Source: Filobasidium wieringae
Lineage: Eukaryota > Basidiomycota > Tremellomycetes > Filobasidiales > Filobasidiaceae
Direction: 5' to 3'
Assembly: GCA_001600055.1 (NCBI GenBank)
Contig: BCIV01000015.1
Span: forward strand, 62,001 to 126,000
Length of the DNA: 64,000 nt
Shown here: in pieces, positions 48,458 through 58,592 of the stretch
Position numbering within the stretch: position 1 is the first letter of the stretch
How the letters are laid out: every line of letters begins with the position of its first letter
Position numbers and translations under genes: made by a program
Notes under the pieces: model-generated
Database searches by the model: none
What the model was told of the DNA's origin: nothing
What the model saw: the letters and a program-made list of their open reading frames with translations, nothing else

Positions 48458-51400
48458 CTAATTGTCATATACCACACGTCCTCCGTTCCATGCAAACGGA
48501 TAGTTGTCTTGGAAGAAGTTGCGGAGAGACGATCGACACGCCAATCGCGGGATCGTCACGTACGAACCACCGAGCTGTCAAGCGTAGGCTTAGCATTCGA
48601 TGCAGAGGATACATCACGAGGACCAACTCACCACGACAAGATGGATATCATCGTAAAAGTCTGTACTGTAGCCCGGGTAGACCTCCGAGGTTTCGAAATC
48701 CGGATAGCTTGCGAATTTGGTCGATGTCCATTCCCAAACACCACCATTATGGCCGTGCAGGATTCTGCCGCAAGAATCGATGCGCGTGTTTGTTGGACTG
48801 GAGCAGGATGCGTGATTTATTAGTATACGATTTGCACCTTCGCAATCCATGACTCACGGTACAGGGTGCCATCGCTTGACTCCCACGTTACTGCTCAGGC
48901 CAGCAGGTCGAGGCCCAACATCCGACTTCCAAAGCATCCTCAGTTCCGACTCGGTGGGAAGTCGCCCACCCTTCCACTTTGCGAAGCTTGTAAGCTCTTT
49001 CCCGCTAGCCATCAATGGCCAATGTTGAGCTATAGCCATGGGCACAGGACCGTACAAGGTTTTGACATCCGGAACACCGTCCGTCGTGTACCAAGACCCA
49101 GGAATCTTCTTGATGCCATTTTGTCGCATGTACGTCCAGTACTCTCCATTCGTCACAGGCAAACTGTCTACCTTGAACGCCTTGACGTCAACAACAGTCT
49201 GAGGATTTTCATTGTCCCATCCGAACTCATGCCCAGACCAAGACGATGGTTCCAAGTGTAACTTGTCTTCGGATTCCTTGTCGTCATGTCCAAGTGCGAT
49301 TTGACCGGCCTCGATGTCCAGGATGACGGACCGGTCCTTCCTTTCATCCCATTTGCGAGCTAACTCTGCCCACTTTGGACGGGCGAATCCAGGGGGTGGT
49401 AAGGTCTTGGGCGACTGTATGAGCATGAACAGAAGCGTCTATGGAGCACAAGCGGATAGTCAGAGAAAGCTTGCCAAGTGTTTGCTCGTGAAGTGAATCA
49501 CTAACCTCCATATGGAACGCCTCATGTTCGTAAGTCATCCACAAGATCCTTGCGGTCCGCCTGTTATATACTCGCTTGCCATTCTCAACCTCGTCATAGA
49601 TACTAAGCAGACGCCTTCTGACTCGGTCTCGGAATTCCAAGATCTCTTGGAGAGCTGGCCAGTCCTCGTCATTCTCTGGCACAGCAGAATGGTCCTTAGA
49701 TGACGTAGGACGAAATGAGTTAGAAGAAATGGTTGAGCATCAAAGAGCAGCTTACATGACATTGATTAGGATCATCAACGTGAGGGTCGATACCACGCTC
49801 AAAGATATCCTTGAAATGTTCTGGCTCCGAATGTTTGCCGTTTGTCAGACGAGTAAGATGGATATCAAGGAAGGTAGGACTATCATGAGAAGCGGCATGA
49901 TCAATAAGCTGACGCACTTTGGGAAGTAGGACTGGCGGACTCACATATGTCCGAGGTAGAACAGGCCTGAAAGATAGCTCGGATTCAGTCTACATGTCAT
50001 GGAACAAAAAAGGCCTAAGTCGAACGTGGACCTACACTTGTGCCTAAGATCGATTGGTTTCTCGTGCAACATCTGCTCCGGGATCATCTGAAGGGTGATA
50101 GCGTCCCAGGTTTTCCACAATGCATGCCATTCGCCCCGACTTGGTACAGTCTCGAAGCGCGATTGTTTCGCCGAAATTTCCTTTCCAGACACATCGGTCG
50201 CTTGGACAGGGAAATAGAACGGTGGACGCCGAAGCAGCCACAAGCGGTAGTTGCTATCCTTGTCCTGCCACGAATCGACAGGGACCAACCCAGCTTTGTC
50301 GAACAGCTCCAAACTTTCCGTCATCGAATACTGCAGGACACAAACCGAAAGGGTTTTAGCACATAAAGCAACTTTGCTTGGTGTTGGAGCTTACCTTGAG
50401 GCTCCATTCGATGTTGAGAAGTTCGCCTTTGGCAACATCAATAGAATCCCTTCGCCCGTCTTTCGCCTTCCATGTGACCTGTTGATCTTCGTTGGACCCT
50501 ATGTAGGCTTCATGTCTTCCCAACTTCACGTTATATCTACTCTTATAGCTCCAACTCTCTCGCCTCATACTGGATGTTCTATGCTTGACAGGTTGTTCTA
50601 TGCTGTCCTCGACGGCGTCTTCTAATTCTAGTGCTTCAGCCGCGACTTCGACTCCATGCATGATGAAGTCTCTAGTCTTGCCCTTGGGGTCGTCGTAAGC
50701 TACTTCGATTTTTCGTTTTCCGTCTTCGTACATCGGTTGATGGGGCAAGTGGCCATCCACTATCGAATCTCCATTACTAGGAGATGGCCGACCGTCCAAC
50801 CCTAACAACAAGCTATCCGAGGAGCCTGGACGCATCGGTAAAGAGGCTAGGAAAGATGCAGCGGAATCGCGAGTAAAGTTTCCCAATGACGATCCAAGGA
50901 AAAGGAAATGCACCGGTTTGTCTTCTTCTTGTGCCATGTTGCTTCCACCAACCTGCGATTGCGAGAAAGCGCCGAGCTCTGCCGCCTCTTTACGGAACAT
51001 TTCGATACGGCCCAGCGCGTAGGCCTAAAGCAGATCTGATTAGCATTAACATAGTTATCGCGTTGGCATGATAAGCTCACAAGGTAGTCGAAATCAACCT
51101 GTGCGGGACCTCCCTTGGCCAACGCCATGATCTGCTCCTCCCCCTGTACGATTCCCCATAAGGCCCAAAAGACGCTCGAGGCCGGACTCCATAGGCGTAC
51201 TTCCCTCTCCAAAGCCTCGATTCGAGTTTTCTCAACCTTAGTCTCATCCGTGATGGTCTCATGCCCGTCATGCGGGTCCATATGAACAGAAAGATACGCT
51301 CGGTAGAACCGCTCCCTGTCGTCCATCGATGGATAGGGAGAGTGATAACTCAACGAGTGGGCGTGAGTTGCGTGATGATAGTCCGCTTGCCACTCATGGA

Positions 51401-53776
51401 AATGATTGGCGATATCGAAACCTCTATAATTAGGAGCAGCGTACTCAAAGTCGATAACGATCAATTGATGGTGCTTGGGAGCACCGGTAGGTAAGAGTTT
51501 GTCCAACTCCAGGATATTCCCGTATTGTGTATCGTTGTCTGTGGTAAGAGATAGATCAAGTCAGATACTTATTTTAGCGCAGATAAGCGGTTACTTACGA
51601 CAGAACACCCTCCCTTTTCCCTTCTCTTCCCTGGCATCAACCCAGCTCATGTATTGCTCTACCTCGTCACCGAGAGAGTCCAGTCCAAACTTCTTCAACC
51701 ATTCCTGACCCTTTTCGACGCCTTTCAACGCTCCAGCAGCCTTCTTTGCAAGCGGTAACCACTCCCGGATCCTCTGCCACACTGTAGGTTCATTCCTCTC
51801 CTCGAAACCAAGAGCGTCAAGATCGACCGAGTGAAGTTCTCTCATCCTCCTTGCAATCAGAACAGATGTATTGGGGTCCCTCAGATGTTTAGGCGTAAGA
51901 GCGTGCGAGGGGAAGAACTGCTCGACTCGTCCGTTACGGAAAGTACCCTCAATTCTCGGTCCTAGGCCATAATCAGTCGAAAGCGTGTGCAAAATCCTTA
52001 GTTCCTCGTCCCTCTCGATCAAGGTACCAGTCGAAGGTCCGTAGACGCGGACAAGCAACGTTGGAGGTTTCATACTACCATCCTGAGCACTGATCAGAGG
52101 CTCCATCCCGGGTACTTTGGGAGTCAACAACGGGGACATTGTTGGTTCGAGAGCTCGATCAGAAGGGTTGAAGGAACAGAAGAAGACCGCATTCGTTAAA
52201 GCACCAGAGACTTTCTGTAGGTGTAAGTTATGTGCCTGGACCTTGGGTGACGACCAAAGGGGAAGCCGCTGAAGAGAAGCTATTCTCAGCCAATAGAACC
52301 TTCTCGGCTATTTTGATCAAGAATGCACTCACCAGCTCCCTCAGCATTCCTAAAATCTCGTCTTTAAATCCAGTTCGTTTCCATCCGACCGGATCCAGGC
52401 TGACTCCAGAATGCCTGACCCCTCTGACTCTGGGACCATCGTCCTTCTCACTTTCTGTCTCATGCTCATTCTCTTCCTGCAATTCGATCAACGGGCCATC
52501 GTCCAGGGAGAAGGAGTTCAAGGAGGTGATCGATGATCGCCTTTTCGGATCGGTTTGTGACCTAGAAGCTTTGTGAGTCGTACGAGGCTTCAACAGAGGT
52601 GAAGGAGCAGGTCGAGGAGCTTTGATGTGAGCAGGAGTGACAGAAGGCAGGGCTTCCGATTCATATGGTGCAGGAGATTCCGTAACTCTCCCTCGTTCCT
52701 CAGTCACAGCATTCGAACCGAAATAATCGCTTTTCTCCTTTTTCCCCACTTTAGGCCGCTCCTGTTTCTTCTGCTCGGTTGCTTTAGGAGTAGTTTCATT
52801 CGCTCCATTTGTCTGAGAATGGGCATCTCTCTTTCGTAGTCCTCCAAGTCGCACAAACTCAAGGCCTCGTTCATAGTCCCCCCATAAACCTTTCACTGCG
52901 ATTTTCCCTTCATACTTCTCCTTGTTTGCTGATTCAAGCTGTTCCAAAGTCCGCTCCAATTCAGGCTTGGAGAGATCCAAGGCATGGTAGGTGACAGGAG
53001 GTGATCGGGTTGACGAAGCGGGAGGCAGGGAAGAGGCTATAGCGTTAAGGAAATGAGAGGTCTTGCGCAAGGATCTGGAATTGGCAAATAAACGAACAAC
53101 ACGATTAATGTTGGATCCTCAATTATCATGCCTTGAGTTCGGCAATGTTTAGAAGTCGCTGCACTCACCCCGCTCCAAGCTCAACGACATCCCATCCATT
53201 TCCAGCCTTCTTCTCTCCGTCCAACCCTTCCTCTCCGTTAACCCCCCCATTCCACCTTCCTACAGTCTCATCTCCCCATTTCTGACCCTCCACCCCAGCT
53301 TCTTTCTTCAGACGGCGCTGATGTTCCCGCTCAGCCTGATGATCAAGTTGAGGCGCTTCCTCTTCGTTCTGTTGGGAGGTTTGGGAGAAGATAGAGGGGA
53401 ACCCCATGGAAGCGGTAATAGCCGGTCCATACGTTTTCAGGAGGGACAGCTCGGCCTGGTAAAGGTAGTATTCTGGAGCTTCTTCTGTTATCTGGTCATA
53501 CAACCTATCACCAAAACCAGAAAGGAACACGTTCAATCCCCGGCGATTCGTTCCGTTTCGATTGACTTACCTCAGACCTTTCTCGTCATACAGTACCATA
53601 GTGGGGAGACTCCTTTTGTACTTCCATTCAGCATCCTCCGGTTCTTGTCCGGGAACAACGGGTTCTTGAGTCCCCTTGAGACCTTTAATTATTTCGTCTC
53701 TCAAGGTAAGGGATCCTCCACCCTGAGCAGACGAGGATGTCGCTAGATGCGGCAGTGAGATGATTTCGGGTGACAT
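48458..53776 (-). CDS. EGT1: ergothioneine synthase Egt1 with a choline/ethanolamine kinase domain inserted in the EgtD methyltransferase
   Basis: One gene of roughly 1,450-1,550 codons. Residues about 1-260: EgtD half 1 (SLTLRDEIIKGLKG, YDEKGLRLYDQITEEAPEYY, VVELGAGSLRKTSHFLNAI, TYHALDLSKPELERTLEQL, GLWGDYERGLEF). About 260-360: Lys/Ser/Pro-rich linker. About 360-825: a complete choline/ethanolamine kinase (VRGVRHSGVSLDP, FKDEILGMLRELV, KVSGALTNAVFFCSF, GPRIEGTFRNGRVEQF, FCHNDTQYGNILEL with the catalytic Asp, IDFEYAAPNYRGFDIANHF). From about 835: EgtD half 2 (HFLFLGSSLGNFTRDSAASF, LLLGLDGRPS). Then the DinB/EgtB part with DSPTFLDIHLTRLTNGKHS and the iron-binding HEAFHME, and the FGE-like domain ending NYPFAWNGGRVVYD, stop 48458-48460. 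Egt1 makes hercynine from histidine with SAM, then its cysteine sulfoxide. The kinase would phosphorylate choline or ethanolamine. Both junctions lie in unbroken frames. Confidence 0.9.
50925..52540 (-). other. choline/ethanolamine kinase domain within EGT1
   Basis: Span of the inserted kinase. Its N-terminal region starts near KRRSSITSLNSFSLDDGP (about 52500-52540), as in stand-alone fungal choline kinases. Its last helix is AYALGRIEMFRKEAAELG (about 50965-51023). The HND motif is split by an intron (CAC formed across the junction at about 51552-51599). The catalytic HNDTQYGN and IDFEYA..NYRGFDIANHF..W motifs are intact, so activity is expected. No Met codon lies between the EgtD half and FKDEILGM inside the kinase. 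Confidence 0.85.
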
Positions 53777-54344
53777 GACAAGATCCTTGAGCAGGTCTGA
53801 TCCTGCGTGGTGACGATCCTCGAGGAAACTAGATCAACGACATTGAATGAACGTTCTCGCTGCTCGAAGCAGCGTGTTCCCTCGAGCTGACGATCGGTTC
53901 ATCAGACCTGAGACTCACGGTCATCCTTTCCCCCAACATTCCATTGCGGGGTCTCCTTTCATTCACGACGTCACGGTGACGTAAGGCGTTTCAGCCAGTG
54001 AGTCTTGAAACGTATCGTCGAACTCGATGTTTTGATACATCCTTTCATAGCCAGGATTCTGAATGCGATACGATGGTTTCGACCTCTCGAATATATATAT
54101 ATTGCACATGACCTCTCGATTCTTTCAACTGCGTACATCACCCGCATTAGTCAAACGCCTTAAATCGACACACAGCCATGTCCCGTCGGAAGTAAGTTTG
54201 TCACATCACAAAGCGTCTATTATCGCGGATGATGCCAGTCAAGTTAATTCGAAGTGAGCAGTAACAGTGACTATAAATCATGGAACGCCCGCAATCCGTG
54301 AGTGCCCGACAGCCTATATTACTGTTAAAAAGACTTATCTGACC
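53777..54344. promoter_or_regulatory. intergenic between divergent EGT1 and Cys-motif gene
   Basis: About 570 bp with a TATATATATATA stretch near 54091-54102 that could be a TATA element for the plus-strand gene. No other feature recognised. Confidence 0.5.
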
Positions 54345-55351
54345 ATGACCTATCTCAGCCCACCTTCATCTTGCTCCAGGACTCAAAACAGCTATGATAC
54401 CTATCATACCTACAGTAACAGCCAAAGTTATGCCAGTCAAGGTAAGACGAAAAACTGCGTTCTCACAGCTGAGAGGTTGATTTGCGTGATAGACCTGTCG
54501 AATCTAACCCATAATACCAGGGACATGGAGGAATTCCAAGTGGTCGATAGTACAGGAACACCCCGATACGCTGGGTCAGTCTTCATTCTAAATCACTCCA
54601 CGACTCATTGTTTGACGCAATACGAATTAGGGATTACAAACCTTCTGCTACCCAAGTGAGAGGCTGGACATATTTCGAAAACAAATGGTGGTTGCCTTCG
54701 TGAGTAAACTATGTACAGGAGCGCTAGACAAGCTTTGTTAAGAATAAACCTACTCAGGGCGTTGAAGCTACATTTCTACTTAAACCCTGCTGTGTCTGCA
54801 CAATCTAGCTCGACGCGCTCCACAACCCAGCCGACATACGAACAGTCGCACACCACATATCGTACTGGTCAGTTCATGATCCGTCGTCGAGAATCTTGTG
54901 ACGAAGCAAGACTCCAAATGAACGCTCAGCCTAATCATTTTCTGTTTTCGCTCCACCAGATCCTCAAAAGACGACAACAGCATTGCGCCCACAAGCTCCG
55001 ACGAGTTACACCAGGCCGCCAGAGATCCGAGTGGATTGGCATGGCTTGAGGTCATCTTCGGAGTGCATCCTGTGTGACAAAGCCATCGAAGGAGAACTGA
55101 TCGTCAAAGGCTACCTTGCTGCTGGAGTCCTCGACGGCGGAAGAGAGTGGTTGTGGTTTCAAGCAGTCCAGAGTTGCCCCGATCATCACCTCGACGTGAA
55201 GGCGATGGTAGATAAATTAGAAAGAGTGTGTGACGACGCCCAACGCGATTACGAAGGAATCAAAACGTTTTCCGACAGATTAGGTGTCAACATATACGTC
55301 TTCAAGTCTAAGTCCGCAGCGTTAAAAAGGCGTCCTCTCAGGCAGCTTTAG
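54345..55351 (+). CDS. unrecognised protein with one Cys-motif (C-x2-C...W...C-x2-H)
   Basis: Probable start ATG 54345 (MTYLSPPSSCSRTQNSYDTY), several short exons, stop at 55349-55351. The N-terminal half is Tyr/Ser/Thr-rich low complexity (YDTYHTYSNSQSYASQ; STRSTTQPTYEQSHTTYRT). The last exon carries ECILCDKAIEGELIVKGYL, GGREWLWFQAVQSCPDHHLD and a helical end (MVDKLERVCDDAQRDYEGI). The spacing C-x2-C, then W, then C-x2-H resembles the repeats of the 32-kb gene and the C-terminus of the 56.6-kb gene. No family recognised. The lack of conserved enzymes and the low-complexity N-terminus suggest a fast-evolving, lineage-specific protein. Intron positions are approximate. Confidence 0.55.
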
Positions 55352-56576
55352 TGGGGCCTGACACAAGGTCGTGAAGATCCCAGGTCACATCGAATCACCA
55401 AAGCTTTGTGAGCTTCTCACTCCGAAATGGTCTGTTAGCATAGCGTGAGATCCTCGAGAGGAACGAGCGTATCTATTTGGTGTCCCTATCATCTACTTGT
55501 AGACTCTTCGTCTAACAGGAATATGTGCGGTCCGAGGTACTAGGTCGTGTACCATTATCCAATTGCAATTCTTTGTCTTAGCGGTCTGTCGGACCGCTTG
55601 CCTAGTGAGCGACACAAGGGCTATGAGGGGATTGCGATTTAATCTGCGTGGTTTGTCGATTCTCAGCGATTTCTCATGCCATTCATCCAGTCAGTTATAA
55701 GTAGAATCGTGCTTGGCGCCTTCGTGGTAGGCAGAGCCTATAGGTATCGACATACATTCTCATACTGCCTTAACGCCCGGTGTCAGATGGTGTATGTGAA
55801 CAACATGATGTTATGAGTGATGAAGGTATGGCAATGATCGATCATTCCCATCAGCGCAGCGCGTACACTCTCCTGGATATGTTTTTCCCGCGACGAGATC
55901 TTTCCGTGCCGACTCTTAACTTACGGCTCATCTAGCAGCAGCAGTTCGATTAGTATAGCAGATCTTTTGGCGAAGTAGCCAGCTCAGAATCATCTAGCTC
56001 AATCGTTTATGTGACGTCATGGAGAAAAGCATGCGGTTCCATTCGTCGAGGCGAGCGTACACGAATACCTTGGTCCAGGCACTAGCAGCGGCAGGAGTCA
56101 CCGGAGTGTCGAATTTGAAGGGACTTCGACACCTGTTTTTCTATTTATTATCACTGCAAGGTTTGAAAAGGCAAAGAGAGATCTCACTCATCAATTGCAG
56201 CCTGCTACGGTAAGGTACCACGAGTAGTATTGGTGGCAAACAACCACGGTTTTGGATTGTGCTAATCATCATGCCTTGTCAATCGATATAAGCTCTCGAG
56301 CAACTGGCAATATTCATGTTGGAAGCCTAGAGACTCTTTTTGAGTCCACAAATCTGTCTATCAGCTTATGGCGTGAAGTGATCTGAGACGTGATAAACAA
56401 AGGTACAGTCAGACCATGGCGTCATAGGACGCGCCGGTTGCGATAAGGCATTAAAGGAAGGAATCTCAACGCAGAAGCAGATTATAGGTCGGTCTTCTAT
56501 ATAATACACTACAACCGATCAATACAATACATGCTCCCGTTCTCGCTTGAATTCTCTTTCAACAAAGACGCCAGTT
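55352..56576. other. 1.2-kb intergenic region
   Basis: Between the two Cys-motif genes. A short frame at 56019-56213 (MEKSMRFHSSRRAYTNTLVQ) has an ATG but no recognisable family. A TATATAA-like element (CTATATAATACA, about 56,498-56,509) precedes the next gene by about 70 bp and could be its TATA box. Confidence 0.45.
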
Positions 56577-57323
56577 ATGTCCTACATTCCTACTTCTCTT
56601 TATGTAGGCCATTATCGGACGCCAGATGGCGAGTATTGGTATAGCGATGGTTCTTGCTCTGTACACCTCCCACGAGGCCTTAATCATCCTGGCGTTTACT
56701 CGTGGACTCCACCATCTTGTGTTCCCAATCATGGATCCTACGGATCTCCACCGCCATCACAGTCTTGTATCAGGACAGTGGCCGATGGAGACAGCTACAT
56801 ATCCTATGGATCAAATTCGTCAAGTAGTTATCCTCGAGATACGCAGGGTAGCAGCGGTATCAACCAGAGTTTTCATTTGACAAACGGACCCTCACGCAGC
56901 TACAATTCACGTAATGGCGGTGGGACCCCAGAAGTGACCAGTCGGGATTCCAATAGGGCATCCTCACAGATCCCTTACGCACAACAAGCATATCAGGAAC
57001 CGATACCGGATGCGACAGGAGACATAGCGGAGTTCAGCTCGAGAGACATCACTTTAGCGAATTTCAGCTCGAGATGCATCGCTTGTGGCGACAAAGGTGC
57101 TAAGAAGCCTTTGCCCAATCTTGGATTTGCAAACTGGGAATGGACAACGAATGGTTGGGAGACATTTACCACTTCAACAAAAGATTGTCAGAGGAAGATA
57201 TGCACTGCCTGCCTTGAAGGTGCAGGCACGTTGTTGAACGATGCTCGTACAGACTTACCATATGTGTCGGGACTGAACGGTCGGGTTCAAGCTAAATATA
57301 GGCCGCGACCTGTACATCAGTGA
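56577..57323 (+). CDS. unrecognised protein, Gly/Ser/Tyr-rich with C-terminal Cys-motif
   Basis: A single open frame of 248 codons from ATG 56577 (MSYIPTSLYVGHYRTPDGEY). About 150 residues are Ser/Tyr/Pro/Gly-rich with no clear fold. The C-terminal 75 residues read FSSRCIACGDKGAKKPLPNL then NWEWTTNGWETFTT and KDCQRKICTACLEGAGT. That gives C-x2-C, NGW, C-x4-C-x2-C, the same general layout as the modules in the 32-kb and 54-kb genes with a final Cys for His. A local duplication of TTCAGCTCGAGA (56,031-57,078 region, codons FSSRDI / FSSRCI) precedes the motif. No signal peptide or membrane segment is evident. Function unknown. Confidence 0.55.
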   Translation: MSYIPTSLYVGHYRTPDGEYWYSDGSCSVHLPRGLNHPGVYSWTPPSCVPNHGSYGSPPPSQSCIRTVADGDSYISYGSNSSSSYPRDTQGSSGINQSFHLTNGPSRSYNSRNGGGTPEVTSRDSNRASSQIPYAQQAYQEPIPDATGDIAEFSSRDITLANFSSRCIACGDKGAKKPLPNLGFANWEWTTNGWETFTTSTKDCQRKICTACLEGAGTLLNDARTDLPYVSGLNGRVQAKYRPRPVHQ

Positions 57324-58592
57324 AATGTGATACGACGATGAGACATGGCCCAGAAGCTTCAGAAGATGATATAGTTGTTGCTTGTTAGCTAATTCAGTAA
57401 ATATAGCGGCTCATACTTCGATAGCCCTTCAGGCACAAGCAACAGGGATCGGCTTGTATTCTTATTTTTGTGAGAGTTGCCAAGGATCCCAAAGAACCTC
57501 GCTGGACATCATATTTTCAGCAATTTTCCATGAGAACCCGCACTGCAAAGACAGCCAAAAATCCCCATCTGTATCGTGTGTCCTGATCACAAGCGGTGAC
57601 AAGCGATCAACTTCTCCAAATTTGCTACTCGTTTCGAATGCTGCTGATCATTCAGCCCTAATCATCACTGTGCTGTCAGGTTCTCAGGTACGACTGCGTA
57701 TTTGATTGAAGTGGATAGGACTGCGTCATGCGATTGATTATAATCTCTATAGAGTCGAAGCTAGAAATCTCGCCCGGCATTGCCGAATATAATAATCAAC
57801 TCTACTTGGGAGTTGGTACTATACAGTCAGTTTAGGTATAATATTTCTGTAGCGTCAATAAGCCAGATTAAAAGGATTCTGACATCCTGCTAGATTTCGG
57901 TCGAAACTGCCTGACCGAGCCTGCTACGCCCGGCTCCATCCGAACTGGCAGCCAAAGTCTATCGGTAGACGTCTTCTCAACCTCGGACCATCGTCAGCAG
58001 CTACTTCATTCTTTGATGAGGTCGGAGACGATGAACATTGAGACATCCCCACCACAGGCAGTAGAAGGAGGAATTGGCTGGAGCGATCTCCATCAAAGGG
58101 AGATTCTCTGCTTCGACTGCTCGAGTAAGTTCATGCTCTCGATATTGAAGTAAATCTAACAATCGCCGTGGACCCACGATCAGGTGATTCGATGTGATCA
58201 ACTTGGAAACTTGAGAACTGGAAAATCGGAAATCTTGAACCGGTTAGAAGGCGGAAGCATCTGCGTTTCATTCGTTTCAGCGCGGATCGACTTTTGTATC
58301 CGAGACACACCCAGACAATAACGCATAACTTACATATATCATTTCTTGTCTGCATGTGATCGAACCGCTTCTAGCTTCTGTAGAGCGATGCGAGATGCAA
58401 GATCACCTCGCCGTCACAGAGCTTGTACCTTATTCCCGACGGCTGTGACTACGAGAACCTCTCGCTCAGGTCATTTGGGGCAGCCCAAATTCAAGATCGT
58501 CAAAGGCTACTGCCTCCCTGACCGATCGGATCCCTTCGAACGATTGATCTTCCGCGAACCGGTAGTATCTCAAAGGGCAGTCATTATTCAGC
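57324..58592. promoter_or_regulatory. 1.27-kb intergenic region upstream of the PDK1-like gene
   Basis: Only short frames without ATG or recognisable composition. It probably contains the promoter and 5' leader of the kinase gene. Confidence 0.5.

Noticed and set aside
50900..52900. An independent choline kinase gene nested in an Egt1 intron
   Set aside because: The kinase has no start codon before its conserved N-terminal region and no stop after its last helix. Both junction exons are continuous with EgtD, and such an intron would be about twenty times the usual size. It is kept only as the alternative to test.
57382..57705. 107-codon plus-strand frame with a CESC stretch after the third Cys-motif gene
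   Set aside because: No ATG and no match to the module spacing. Probably chance.
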